From an uncultured candidate division WPS-2 bacterium (GTDB taxonomy: Bacteria > Vulcanimicrobiota > Vulcanimicrobiia > Vulcanimicrobiales > Vulcanimicrobiaceae): 64,000 bases of DNA. The notes beneath the pieces are model-generated. The model did not search any database, was not told where the DNA came from, and worked only from the letters and a program-made list of their open reading frames with translations. Made by a program: the position numbers and the translations under genes. Position 1 is the stretch's first letter. Each line of letters begins with the position of its first letter. Location of the stretch: the NCBI GenBank assembly GCA_937927945.1, contig CALEYW010000026.1, positions 54,935 to 118,934 on the forward strand, given 5' to 3'. This document shows, piece after piece, positions 23,930-33,017 of the stretch.

Positions 23930-24769
23930 ATGAGGCCGATCGACGTCGTCGTCGGTCTCGTCTTCGCCGGCGCGATCGCGGCTGCCGCGTGGCGAGCGCA
24001 CGCGCTGACGCGCGGCGGCGCGCTGGCCGCACTCGCCGTCGGCACGTTGACGTACGCGAGCGGCACGCTGGGCTTCACCCTCGTGCTGCTCGCGTTCTTC
24101 GTCCCCTCGGTGCTGTTGTCGCGCCTGGGGAGGGCGCGCAAACGCGCGCTCGTCGACGTCGGCAAGGGCGGCGCGCGCGACGCGCTGCAGGTGCTCGCCA
24201 ACGGCGGCGTCGCCACCGCCTGCGCCCTGGCGTGGGCGCTGACCCACGACGTTCGCTGGGCGGCCGCGTTCGCCGGCGCGTACGCCGCCGCGACCGCCGA
24301 TACGTGGGCGACCGAGATCGGCACGCTGGCGCGCCAGCCGCCGCGATCGATCCTCACCCTGCGGCCGATTCCGACCGGACTCTCGGGCGGCATCACGCTG
24401 CCGGGGACGCTGGCGGAGATCGGCGGCGCCGTCTGGCTCGGCGCCGTCGCATTGCCGGCGATCGCGCTGGCCTCTATCAGCGGGAACGGCAGCTTCTGGT
24501 GGCCCATTCCCCGCACCATCGTACCGATGGTGCTGACGTTCGCGGCGATGCCACTCGGCGGGATCGCCGGGGCGACGCTCGACTCGATCCTCGGCGCGAC
24601 GCTCCAGGAACTTCGGCAGTGCGAGACCTGCGACCGCACGTGCGAGACGAACCCCCATGCCTGCGGAACCCCGACTCGCCTCATCCGCGGCCTTCGCGGC
24701 GTCTCCAACGACTTCGTGAACCTGCTCGCCACCGCAGCGGGCGCGCTGGTCGCGTTCGCGCTGATCTAG
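23930..24769 (+). CDS. DUF92 family integral membrane protein
   Basis: A 279-residue membrane protein with about seven spans. Family marks are DVGKGGARDALQVLANGG, ATADTWATEIGTL, GGITLPGTLAEIGG and a Cys-rich loop ETCDRTCETNPHACGTPT before the last span. The plant homologue VTE6 is a phytyl-phosphate kinase, so a role in prenyl-phosphate salvage is possible but unproven in bacteria. It starts 4 bases after the decayed Ntn-hydrolase, which once may have been cotranscribed. Family assignment is good, the function open. Confidence 0.82.
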   Translation: MRPIDVVVGLVFAGAIAAAAWRAHALTRGGALAALAVGTLTYASGTLGFTLVLLAFFVPSVLLSRLGRARKRALVDVGKGGARDALQVLANGGVATACALAWALTHDVRWAAAFAGAYAAATADTWATEIGTLARQPPRSILTLRPIPTGLSGGITLPGTLAEIGGAVWLGAVALPAIALASISGNGSFWWPIPRTIVPMVLTFAAMPLGGIAGATLDSILGATLQELRQCETCDRTCETNPHACGTPTRLIRGLRGVSNDFVNLLATAAGALVAFALI

Positions 24770-24847
24770 CCGAGACAGGGCGCCGGGCGCCTCACACCGC
24801 ACACAACGGCGACGCGAATCGCGTCTTCGGTTCGAGGGAGTGACGTT

Positions 24848-27538
24848 TTGAAGCGCCTTGGTTTTGCCGTTCTCGCAAGCCTGCTGCTCCTTCCGTGCGC
24901 CGCCCGCGCGCAAGGGACTCCGCCCGTCGCGCCGAGCACGCCGGCTTCCGAGGATGCAAACGCGCCCGTACGCGCGATCCTCGCGAACGGCATGCACGTC
25001 ATTCTGCTGCGCAACAACCTCGCGCCGGTAGCGACGACGCTTATGTCGTACGGCGTCGGCTCCGACGACGACACGATGCCGGGGATCGCGCACGCCACCG
25101 AACACATGCTCTTCCGCGGGACGACCACCGTCTCAGCCGGTCAGCTCGCCGACATCGCGGCGCGCATGGGCGCAGAGTACAACGCGATGACGACGTTCCA
25201 GTCCACGCTGTACTACTATAAACTCCCGTCGTCGTACGTCGACCTGGCGCTGCACATCGAAGCCGACCGCATGAACAACGCGACGATCCGCGCCGCCGAT
25301 TGGGCGACCGAACGCGGCGCGATCGAACAGGAGATTCGGGCGCAGGAGAGCGCGCCGACGTACGCGATCGGGCAGAAGCTCAAGCAGACCTTCTTCGCGG
25401 GGACGCCGATCGCCACGGCCTCGGGCGGCACGGTTCCGAGCTTCGAGAAGATGACGGCCGAGGACATTCGCGCTTTCTATCGCTCGTGGTACAAGCCCAG
25501 CAACGCGACGCTGATCGTCGCCGGCGACATCGACCCGCAGCAAACGCTGGCGCACGTCCACGAGCAGTTCGACGCGATCCCGGACGGCACGCTGCCCGCG
25601 CGAACGCCGATCGACGTCCCGCCGCTGACGAGCTCGACGGTCGAGTCGTCGATCGATTTCCCGATCGGTTTCGGCGTTCTCGCCTACCGCATTCCCGGCA
25701 CGAACGCGAGCGACTACGCCGCCTCCGAGGTACTTGCCAAGGTGTTCGACAACGGACGCGGCGCTCTCGCCGATCTCGTCGCGTCGGGCAAGGCGCTCGC
25801 CGTCGCCAACTTCGCCAACTCGTTCCCCGAGGTCGGGGCGGACTTTCTGCTCGCGGTTCCGGTCCGCGGCGGCAGCCCGCAGTCCGCGCAGGCTGCGGTT
25901 TCGGCGGTGCTCCAAAGCTATCGCACCAGCGGCGTGCCGCCCGAGCTGATCGACGCCGCGAAGGTACGGCTACTGAGCGCGCAAGCCTACCGGCAAGCCT
26001 CCATTACGGGGCTGGGCTTCGCCTGGGCCGAGGCGAACGCGCAGCATCAGTCGTCGCCTGACGCGACGTACGACGCGCTCGCCGCGGTGAGGGCCGACGA
26101 CGTCAACCGCGTGCTGCGCACCTACTTCACCGACGATCATCGCCTCTCGATCGTGATCGCGCCGAAACCATCGAGTACGATGCCGAGGGTCGATCCGAAC
26201 GCAGGCGTCGAGCGGGTCGGCTACACACCGACGGTGCACGAAGCGCTGCCCGCGTGGGCGCAAACGGCGCTGGAGGCGCCGCTGCGCGCGCCGGCCGACG
26301 AGACGGCTACCCGCTCGGTGCGCTTGCCGAACGGGATCCGCTACTCGGTGCGCCGCGAGACGACCGCCCCGACGATCGTCGTGCGCGGCGTCATCCGCAC
26401 CAGTCCCGCGCTCTACGAACCGAAGGGCAAAGACGGTGTCGGCCTGATCCTCGCCGACCTCATGCCATGGGGAACGACCTCGCTCGACCGCAAGGCGTAC
26501 GAGGCGCAGTTCGACGCGATCGCCGGCAGCGCGAAACTGGGCACCGCGTTCAGCGTCACCGTCCAGGCGAAAGACTTCGAACGCGGGATGGAGCTGCTGG
26601 CCGACGGCATGCTGCGACCCGCGCTCCCGGCGGACGGCTTCGCGGTCGTCAAAGCTGCGACGCTGCAGTCCGTCGGCATCAGCAACAAGCTGCCAAAAAC
26701 GAAGGCCGAGCTCGCGCAGCGGCTGGCGATGTATGCGCCGGGTGATCCGCATCGGCGCGACGTCACGGAGAAGACCGTCGGCGCGGTGACGCTCGACGAC
26801 GTGAAGCGGTACTACCGCTTTTCCTACCGGCCGGACGAGACGACGCTGGCAATCGTCGGCGACGTCGCGCCCGCTCGCGTAGCTGCGGCGATGAAGATCT
26901 ACTTCGGCGGCTGGAAAAATGCGGGAAAACCGCCGACGTTTCAGTATCCGCGCCTCAAGCAGAAGATGGACCCGGCCAAGACCGTCGTCGTCAAGTCCCC
27001 GACCAACGCGCAGTCGGAAGTCACGCTCACGCAGCTGTTCCGCATGTCGCGCGCGGACGCCGACTACGTGCCGCTGCTCCTGGCGAACACGATGCTCTCG
27101 GGCGAAGGCACGGGCTCGCTGCTGTTCGAGGAGTTGCGCACCCGGCACGGCTACGTGTACACGGCCGATTCGAACTTTCACGTCGATCTCAACGGGGCCG
27201 AGTTCAGCGTGTCGTTCGCGAGCGATCCGAAGAACGTGTCCAAAGCGAACGCGGCCGTGGTCGCGATGATCAAGCGCTTGCAGACGCATCCGCTCGCCGA
27301 GGTCGAGCTGCAGCGCGCCAAAGCGCTTTTGCTCGCGCAGCGCGTGCTGCCGCTGGACTCGTATACGGGCCTTGCCGGCGACATGCTGAGCGGAGCGGAG
27401 GAGGGCTTCGAGAGCACCGGGGGCGAGCAGTGGTTCTGGACCGCGCTGCTGCGCACGACTCCCGCTCAGCTCGAGCACGCGCTGCGCCGGGTCGATCCCG
27501 CTCGCTTCACCCGCGTGATCGTCGAACCCGGCAAATAG
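24848..27538 (+). CDS. M16-family zinc peptidase, exported, two-domain
   Basis: An 896-residue insulinase/pitrilysin-type protein. Residues 1-22 look like a signal peptide ending ARAQ. The inverted zinc motif HxxEH is His82-Ala-Thr-Glu85-His86, followed by MLFRGTTT. The third ligand is expected in the ERGAIEQEIRAQE region. The second half (from about residue 490) repeats the M16 fold without the metal site, as usual, and contains LLFEELRTRHGYVYTADS. TTG 24848 is supported by GAGGGAG (24834-24840) with 7-base spacing. It probably degrades peptides in the cell envelope. No partner subunit is adjacent. Confidence 0.92.
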   Translation: MKRLGFAVLASLLLLPCAARAQGTPPVAPSTPASEDANAPVRAILANGMHVILLRNNLAPVATTLMSYGVGSDDDTMPGIAHATEHMLFRGTTTVSAGQLADIAARMGAEYNAMTTFQSTLYYYKLPSSYVDLALHIEADRMNNATIRAADWATERGAIEQEIRAQESAPTYAIGQKLKQTFFAGTPIATASGGTVPSFEKMTAEDIRAFYRSWYKPSNATLIVAGDIDPQQTLAHVHEQFDAIPDGTLPARTPIDVPPLTSSTVESSIDFPIGFGVLAYRIPGTNASDYAASEVLAKVFDNGRGALADLVASGKALAVANFANSFPEVGADFLLAVPVRGGSPQSAQAAVSAVLQSYRTSGVPPELIDAAKVRLLSAQAYRQASITGLGFAWAEANAQHQSSPDATYDALAAVRADDVNRVLRTYFTDDHRLSIVIAPKPSSTMPRVDPNAGVERVGYTPTVHEALPAWAQTALEAPLRAPADETATRSVRLPNGIRYSVRRETTAPTIVVRGVIRTSPALYEPKGKDGVGLILADLMPWGTTSLDRKAYEAQFDAIAGSAKLGTAFSVTVQAKDFERGMELLADGMLRPALPADGFAVVKAATLQSVGISNKLPKTKAELAQRLAMYAPGDPHRRDVTEKTVGAVTLDDVKRYYRFSYRPDETTLAIVGDVAPARVAAAMKIYFGGWKNAGKPPTFQYPRLKQKMDPAKTVVVKSPTNAQSEVTLTQLFRMSRADADYVPLLLANTMLSGEGTGSLLFEELRTRHGYVYTADSNFHVDLNGAEFSVSFASDPKNVSKANAAVVAMIKRLQTHPLAEVELQRAKALLLAQRVLPLDSYTGLAGDMLSGAEEGFESTGGEQWFWTALLRTTPAQLEHALRRVDPARFTRVIVEPGK

Positions 27539-27661
27539 CCCCACTACGAGCGCGGCACGCGACGCTCGGCCCTCCTGCCTAGGAAGGGGCAACGCGCATC
27601 GGTCGATCCGGGGCGATGCAAGTGGCGAAACCTACATCGGTCGACGTGTAGTCCAAGCCAT

Positions 27662-27681
27662 CGTGCGACCATCATCGCACG
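27662..27681 (+). promoter_or_regulatory. Operator-like inverted repeat before the DHA2 exporter
   Basis: CGTGCGA (27662-27668) and TCGCACG (27675-27681) form a perfect 7-base inverted repeat with a 6-base spacer, 6 bases before the ATG of the exporter. A TetR- or MarR-type repressor site is a reasonable guess. It replaces any ribosome site at this position. The rest of the 149-base gap 27539-27687 holds no gene I can support. Confidence 0.5.
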
Positions 27682-27687
27682 CTATTT

Positions 27688-29241
27688 ATGGCAACCGAAC
27701 TCGTCAAAGATCGCGACGTCAGCGAAAGTGGCACCCGGCTGATCCTGATCACCCTCGGGATCATCGCGGCGACGCTCATGCAAACGCTCGACGCGACGAT
27801 TGTGAACGTCGCGCTCCCGACGATCCAGGGCAACCTCGGCGCCACCCAGGAAGAAGGCGCCTGGGTCGTCACCGGCTACATCATCTCGGCGGTCATCGTG
27901 ATCCCGATGACGCCCTGGCTGCAAGCCCGCTTCGGACGCCGGCAATACTACACCGTCGCGATCGTCGGCTTCACGATCGCCTCAGTCCTGTGCGGCATCG
28001 CCGGCTCGATTCAGGAATTGATCCTCTTCCGGATCGTCCAAGGGCTGTTCGGCGGCGGCCTCGTCGCGACCGGACAGGCGGCGCTCCGCGACACGTTCCC
28101 CCCGCGCATGCTCGGCGCTTCGCAGGCGGTGTTCGCGATGGGCGCACTCGTCGGCCCGTCGGTCGGTCCGACCGTCGGCGGCTGGCTCACCGACAACTTC
28201 TCGTGGAACTGGATTTTCTTCATCAACGTCGCGCCCGGGGTCCTCGCCGCCATCATCGTGTGGACGATGATGCGCAATCCGACCGATCCGAAGCCGGTCC
28301 CCATCGACGGTGTCGGCCTCGCGCTCCTCGCGATGGGCCTGGGTTCGCTGCAGTACATCCTCGACGAAGGTCAGCGCAACGACTGGTTCTCCGATCCGGT
28401 GATTCGCCTCTTCGGCTTCACGACCGTCGCCGGCATCGCCACGTTCATTTGGTGGGAGCTGTACGGCGCGAAGCGGCCGCTGGTCGATCTGCGGGTGTTC
28501 AAATACCGCGCGATCGCTGCCGGCAGCATGCTCGGGTTCGCCATCGGCGCGGTCCTCTACGGCGCGACCGTCATCCTTCCGCAATACGTGCAAGGCGTGC
28601 TCGGCTTCACCGCGACGCTCTCGGGCGAGCTCATCTTCGTGCGCGCGGCGTTCATCGCGCTGCTGACGCCGTTCATCGCTAGGCTCGCCGGAAGCGGGAA
28701 GATCGATACGCGCATCCTGCTCGTCGTCGGGTTCACGCTCATCGGCGCGAGCCAGATCTGGCTCGGCAACATCACGACCTCGCAGAACGATTTCAACTCA
28801 CTGCTCGGGCCGGCGATCATGGCCGGAGTCGGCCTCGCAATGCTGTTCGTCCCGATCTCGATCGCGGTGCTGAGCTCGATTCCGCCGAACGTGGTGCCGA
28901 AGGCGACGTCGTTCCAGGCACTCTCACTGCAGCTCGGCGGTTCGTTCTCGACGGCCGCGCTCATCACGCTGCTCAGCCGCCGAAGCGCCTTCCACCAAGC
29001 GGTACTGGCGCAGACCGCGACGCCGCAGAACCCAGCCCTGCAACTGCTGCAGCAGCAGATGCACAACGCCACGGGCGCGATCTTGGACCTCTACCAGCTC
29101 ATCCTGCAGCAGTCGACCGTCATGGCGTACGCCGACGCGCAGTGGGCGCTCGGCGCCCTTACGTTCTTCCTGCTGCCGCTGGTCTTCGTGCTCCCCCGCC
29201 GCCGCAAAGGCGCCGCCCGAGTCGACATTCCGGCCGAATAA
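27688..29241 (+). CDS. DHA2 (EmrB/QacA-type) 14-span drug exporter
   Basis: A 517-residue proton-driven multidrug exporter. The DHA2 motifs are clear: LDATIVNVALPTIQGNLG in span 1, WVVTGYIISAVIVIPMTPWLQARFGRR around spans 2-3, and GALVGPSVGPTVGGWLTDNFSWNWIFFINV (span 5 motif and following loop). Fourteen hydrophobic spans fit the length. No EmrA or outer-membrane partner is adjacent. An inverted repeat sits directly before the start, with no ribosome site. The substrate is unknown. Confidence 0.93.
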   Translation: MATELVKDRDVSESGTRLILITLGIIAATLMQTLDATIVNVALPTIQGNLGATQEEGAWVVTGYIISAVIVIPMTPWLQARFGRRQYYTVAIVGFTIASVLCGIAGSIQELILFRIVQGLFGGGLVATGQAALRDTFPPRMLGASQAVFAMGALVGPSVGPTVGGWLTDNFSWNWIFFINVAPGVLAAIIVWTMMRNPTDPKPVPIDGVGLALLAMGLGSLQYILDEGQRNDWFSDPVIRLFGFTTVAGIATFIWWELYGAKRPLVDLRVFKYRAIAAGSMLGFAIGAVLYGATVILPQYVQGVLGFTATLSGELIFVRAAFIALLTPFIARLAGSGKIDTRILLVVGFTLIGASQIWLGNITTSQNDFNSLLGPAIMAGVGLAMLFVPISIAVLSSIPPNVVPKATSFQALSLQLGGSFSTAALITLLSRRSAFHQAVLAQTATPQNPALQLLQQQMHNATGAILDLYQLILQQSTVMAYADAQWALGALTFFLLPLVFVLPRRRKGAARVDIPAE

Positions 29242-29244
29242 AGA

Positions 29245-29511
29245 CTAGCCCGTGGCTTCGGCTCTCGTGCCGAAGTTTTTGTCGAGGTAAGGAATGATGT
29301 CGTCATCGTCGTCGAGGACGACGTCGCCGTCGACCAGGACGGGGATCGACGTCTGGCCGGACGCCTGCTTGACCTCACCGCGCTCCGCGTGGGAGCGCGG
29401 GACGTTGACCGTCTTGTAATCCAGCAGCAGATCGGTCATCTTCGCGCGCACTCGTGCGCAATAGCCGCACCATTCGGCTTGATAGAGGACCATGTCAGTT
29501 TGTCGACCCAT
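29245..29511 (-). CDS. Glutaredoxin-like protein
   Basis: An 88-residue thioredoxin-fold protein with the dithiol site WCGYC (Cys15, Cys18) after the first strand MVLYQAE, and the cis-proline segment TSIPVLVDGDVVLDD. It should reduce disulfides or mixed thiols. The ATG at 29511 has GAGAAG just upstream on this strand; the internal Met7 has none. It converges with the exporter gene, with 3 bases between the stops. Confidence 0.85.
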   Translation of the reverse strand: MGRQTDMVLYQAEWCGYCARVRAKMTDLLLDYKTVNVPRSHAERGEVKQASGQTSIPVLVDGDVVLDDDDDIIPYLDKNFGTRAEATG

Positions 29512-29590
29512 TTCTTCTCGTAAAAGGACAATTCTGAGAGAAAAAGGTTGCGCCCGCGCCGCCGTCGGATTCCTCCGAGCCTAAAGGGCA

Positions 29591-30328
29591 ATGGTCAACC
29601 GCGCGTTCCCCCCACGGCGTGACCGCACCGCGATCGCCCTGTCGATCGCACTCCATTGCTGCGTCCTGGCCTTCGTCGCGACGATCGCCGTGCCGGCGTT
29701 CGGTCCCGACGTCCAAGACGAGCGGACGCTGATCACCGGCATCATCCGGATCGAGCACCGCACGCCGCCGCGAATCGCCCACGTCCGCCCCGCGACCCTG
29801 CCGCCGCCGACTACGCGCCCGGCCGTCGTGCCGGTCGTCCGGGTCGCCCGCACCGTTTCCCACGCGGCACGGGCGCTGGTCGTCCCCGCCGAGCGGCGGT
29901 TCGCAGCCCGCTCGACCGCCGCTCCCGCAAAGGCGGCGAGCACTGCTGCCGCGGGGCCGGTCATCGCCGCCGCCGTTCCACAGCCGCCTGCCGCCGCCGC
30001 GTCCGCGACGCCGACCCCGCTGCCGACCGCGAGCCCGGCGCCGGTCGCCGCGGACGCCCACGAGGACGGGATCGGCAACTTCGGTGAGGACTATCCCGCC
30101 AAGGTCGACCCCGAATCGCGCGGCATGCTCTTCGCCGGAATCTCCGATGCCGTGCAGTTGCGCGTGACCGTCGACGAAAGCGGCCACGCCGTCGCGATCG
30201 AATTCGTGCGCGCGCCGGCCGATCCGGCGACGATGCAGGAACTGCGCAACCGGCTGCTCGCCGCCCGCTTCATCCCCGCCGTCTGCAACGGACTGCGCTG
30301 CACCGGAACGGTCCCGCTGCACAATTAA
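29591..30328 (+). CDS. TonB-like energy-transducer protein
   Basis: A 245-residue protein with TonB layout: a short cytoplasmic N-terminus, one span (about residues 13-37, ALSIALHCCVLAFVATIAV), a long Pro/Ala/Thr-rich periplasmic stretch (about 70-155), and a C-terminal domain ending in AVQLRVTVDESGHAVAIEFVR and LLAARFIPAVCNG, which matches the TonB beta-alpha-beta core. Two cysteines near the end could form a disulfide. No ExbB/ExbD or receptor gene is adjacent, so which outer-membrane process it drives is unknown, and it implies a diderm envelope. It ends at a clear terminator. Confidence 0.75.
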   Translation: MVNRAFPPRRDRTAIALSIALHCCVLAFVATIAVPAFGPDVQDERTLITGIIRIEHRTPPRIAHVRPATLPPPTTRPAVVPVVRVARTVSHAARALVVPAERRFAARSTAAPAKAASTAAAGPVIAAAVPQPPAAAASATPTPLPTASPAPVAADAHEDGIGNFGEDYPAKVDPESRGMLFAGISDAVQLRVTVDESGHAVAIEFVRAPADPATMQELRNRLLAARFIPAVCNGLRCTGTVPLHN

Positions 30329-30354
30329 AAGAGCCCGCTGTACGGCGGGCTCTT
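30327..30354. terminator. Bidirectional rho-independent terminator
   Basis: Perfect stem AAGAGCCCGC (30329-30338) / GCGGGCTCTT (30345-30354) with a 6-base loop. The A-run on the left gives a U tract on the minus strand, so it best fits the end of the hydroxyacid dehydrogenase transcript and may also serve the TonB-like gene. Confidence 0.8.
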
Positions 30355-30374
30355 CGACTGAGGTACGGTGAGCG

Positions 30375-31472
30375 TCAGTGTTTTTCGATGTCGAACGGAA
30401 GGCCGAGTTCGCCCGCCATCTTTTGCAGCCCGTCCCACACTTTCACGTGGACGGGCACGCCGTGCTCGCGGTTGTAGAGCGTCTTCTCGTGTTCGATCTC
30501 GCCCGCAACGTAGATGCGGTCCTGGCCCGGGGCTTTCGCTGAATCCTTGAACGCGCGCAGCTCGGTGTCCATGTCGGCTTTGAACTGCTCGGGATCGCGG
30601 AAACCGTCGATCTTGAACGCCGCGAAGAAGTGCGAGATCTTGCCGGGCAGCGGCGGGTCGTTCGGGAGCGGGAGATCGTTGCCGAACGCGCCGCCCGAGA
30701 GCACGCCGCAGAGGATGTCGACCAGCAAGCCGAGGCCGTAGCCTTTGTGGCCGCCGCCGTCGACACCGAAGCCCCCGAGCGGCAGCAGCGCCCCTTTGAG
30801 CGCGACCTGCGGGTCGAGCGTTTCGTGTCCTTCGGAGTCGATCGCCCAGCCCGGGTTGAGCTTCTTCTCTTTGCGGTTGTAGACTTCGAGCTTGCCCTTC
30901 GGCACGGTCGTCGTCGCGAAATCGAGCACGAAGGCCGGTTCGTTCTTCGCCGGGATCGCGAACGCGAGCGGGTTGGTGCCGAGCATGATGTCGCGGCCGA
31001 ACGTCGGCGCACCGTAGCGCACGCTGTTCGTCGAGGCGACGCCGATCATGTTGCGGTCGAGCGCCATCATCGCGTAATAGCCGGCGATGCCGTAGTGGTT
31101 CGAGTTGCGTACCGCACCGAACGCCGCGCCGCTCTGCGCGGCCTTGTCGAGCACCTTCTCCATCGTGCGCTTGGCAGTCGGATGGCCGAGGCCGTTGCCC
31201 GCATCCGCCAGGATCGACGTCGCGGTCTCGCGCGGCGTCGTGACGTTGGGAACCGGGACGAGCTGGCCGGCTCGGATGCGGCTGACGTAGTACGACTCGA
31301 GCCGCGCGACGCCGTGCGATTCGATCCCGCGCAGGTCCGCGGCGACGAGGACGTCCGCGACGATCGCCGCATCCGCGGGCGTGACGCCGACTTTCTCGAG
31401 CGCAGCGGATACGAAGTTTTTGAGACCCGTCTCGGTCGAGAGCCGGTACTCGGACGTCAGGACGTCTGCCAC
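30375..31472 (-). CDS. LDH2/malate dehydrogenase-family oxidoreductase
   Basis: A 365-residue NAD(P)-dependent 2-hydroxyacid dehydrogenase of the LDH2/MDH2 family (malate, L-lactate, L-sulfolactate or ureidoglycolate). Characteristic segments are LVAADLRGIESHGVARL, the catalytic-histidine region VRNSNHYGIAGYY, and MLGTNPLAFAIPA. FGVDGGGHKGYGLGLLVDIL lies further on. GTG 31472 has GGAGG five bases upstream on this strand, whereas the longer frame to 31520 has no support. It is divergent from a GlcD-type gene, which suggests shared hydroxyacid metabolism. Sequence alone does not give the substrate. Confidence 0.9.
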   Translation of the reverse strand: MADVLTSEYRLSTETGLKNFVSAALEKVGVTPADAAIVADVLVAADLRGIESHGVARLESYYVSRIRAGQLVPVPNVTTPRETATSILADAGNGLGHPTAKRTMEKVLDKAAQSGAAFGAVRNSNHYGIAGYYAMMALDRNMIGVASTNSVRYGAPTFGRDIMLGTNPLAFAIPAKNEPAFVLDFATTTVPKGKLEVYNRKEKKLNPGWAIDSEGHETLDPQVALKGALLPLGGFGVDGGGHKGYGLGLLVDILCGVLSGGAFGNDLPLPNDPPLPGKISHFFAAFKIDGFRDPEQFKADMDTELRAFKDSAKAPGQDRIYVAGEIEHEKTLYNREHGVPVHVKVWDGLQKMAGELGLPFDIEKH

Positions 31473-31556
31473 GATTCCTCCGGTATGAAAAAAGCACCGC
31501 GGGCGTGCGGCCCGCCGCACGAGTGTACCCCGGCGGCCGTGCCGAATCTACGACCG

Positions 31557-32993
31557 ATGACCCATCGAAGGGCTGAGGGCACGCCGGCCTTCGATGCCGA
31601 GCTTCTCGACGCGCTCCGCACCGCCGTCCCGGGCGGGCTCCTGACCGCCGCCGAGGATCTGATCGCCTACGGCTTCGACGGAACCTTCTACGAGCGCACC
31701 CCGCCCCTGGTCGTCCTGCCCACGACGACCGCCCAGGTATGCGCGGTCCACCGCATCGCGACCGAGCGGCGCATCCCGCTGACCCCGCGAGCGATGGGGA
31801 GCGGCCTCTCCGGCGGCGCCGTGCCGCTCGACGGCAGCATCGTGCTGGGCGTCGCCCGCATGGACCGCATCCTGGGGATCGATCCGATCGACGGGGTCGC
31901 GGTCGTCCAGCCGGGCGTGATCACCGCGAAGCTGCAGGCCGAGGTCGAGAAGATCGGCCTGTTCTACCCGCCGGACCCCTCGAGCCTCAAGCAAAGCGCG
32001 ATCGGCGGAAACGTCGCGGAAAACGCGGGCGGCGCGCGCGGCCTCAAATATGGCGTGACCGGCGACTACGTGCTCGCGCTGGAGGTCGTGCTGCCGGACG
32101 GCACACCGATCCGCACCGGCGGCCGCACGGTGAAGAACGTCACCGGCTACGACTTGCGCCGCCTCTTCACCGGCGCCGAGGGGACGCTCGGGACGATCAC
32201 CGAGATCACCCTGAAGCTGATCCCGAAGCCGCGCATCGCACGCTCGGCGCTGGCGGTCTTCGACCGCATCGAAGACGCCGCGCGCGCGACGACCGCCGTG
32301 ATGGCGAGCGGAATCGTGCCGACCGCCGTCGAGCTGCTCGACCAGCTCACCATCCGCTGCATCGAGGAGAACACTCCGATCGGCCTCCCGCTCGACGCCG
32401 ATGCGATCCTGATCTTCGGCGCCGACGGCAACCACGAGAGCGTCGTCAACGAAGAGATCGCGGCGATCGGCGCGATCGTGCGCGAGCACGGCGCGCGCGC
32501 CGTGACGGTCGCCGCGAGCGACGCGGAATCGGAGCGGCTCTGGACCGCGCGGCGCTCGATCTCGCCCGCGCTCGCGCGGCGGCGGCCGAACAAACTCGGC
32601 GAGGACATCTGCGTGCCGCGCAGCCGCATCGTCGAGATGGTGACCCGCGTGCGCGAGATCGCCGCCGAGCACCGGCTCGAGATCCCGCAGTTCGGCCACA
32701 TCGGCGACGGCAATCTCCATCCGAACATCCTGTGCGACAGGCGCGACCGCGAAGAGATGACGCGCGTCGCCGCCGCCGCCCGCGCGATCTTCGAGACCGC
32801 GATCGCGCTGGGCGGCACGCTCTCCGGCGAACACGGCATCGGCCTGCTCAAGAAGCAGTTCATGGAGCTGGACGTCGGCACCGACGGGCTCGCGCTCATG
32901 CGCAAGATCAAGGACGCGATCGACCCGCTCGGCATCATGAACCCCGGCAAGATCTTCCCCGACCCGGGCGGCGTGGACGCATTCCGGCTGTGA
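31557..32993 (+). CDS. glcD: GlcD/D-lactate dehydrogenase-type FAD oxidase
   Basis: A 478-residue FAD-binding type-4 oxidoreductase that oxidises glycolate or D-lactate. The PP-loop reads TPRAMGSGLSGGAVPLDG. SSLKQSAIGGNVAENAGGARGLKYG and NVTGYDLRRLFTGAEGTLG are classic GlcD. The C-terminal part has FGHIGDGNLHPN and LSGEHGIGLLKKQF. No GlcE or GlcF gene follows, so a single-subunit D-lactate/2-hydroxyglutarate-type enzyme is possible. It sits directly before glpK, with a short tandem duplication at the junction. Confidence 0.92.
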   Translation: MTHRRAEGTPAFDAELLDALRTAVPGGLLTAAEDLIAYGFDGTFYERTPPLVVLPTTTAQVCAVHRIATERRIPLTPRAMGSGLSGGAVPLDGSIVLGVARMDRILGIDPIDGVAVVQPGVITAKLQAEVEKIGLFYPPDPSSLKQSAIGGNVAENAGGARGLKYGVTGDYVLALEVVLPDGTPIRTGGRTVKNVTGYDLRRLFTGAEGTLGTITEITLKLIPKPRIARSALAVFDRIEDAARATTAVMASGIVPTAVELLDQLTIRCIEENTPIGLPLDADAILIFGADGNHESVVNEEIAAIGAIVREHGARAVTVAASDAESERLWTARRSISPALARRRPNKLGEDICVPRSRIVEMVTRVREIAAEHRLEIPQFGHIGDGNLHPNILCDRRDREEMTRVAAAARAIFETAIALGGTLSGEHGIGLLKKQFMELDVGTDGLALMRKIKDAIDPLGIMNPGKIFPDPGGVDAFRL

Positions 32994-33017
32994 GCTTCAT
33001 TCTGTGAGCTTCATTCT
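32990..33017 (+). repeat. 14-bp tandem duplication of the glpK start
   Basis: The sequence GTGAGCTTCATTCT occurs twice in a row (32990-33003, 33004-33017). The first copy holds the glcD stop and a GTG that opens only a 5-codon frame ending in the second copy. The second copy is the real glpK start. The original junction was probably a GTGA overlap. Confidence 0.9.

Noticed and set aside
31473..31520. Longer N-terminus for the LDH2-type dehydrogenase
   Set aside because: The added residues are Arg/Pro-rich, and GTG 31472 has a GGAGG at proper spacing.
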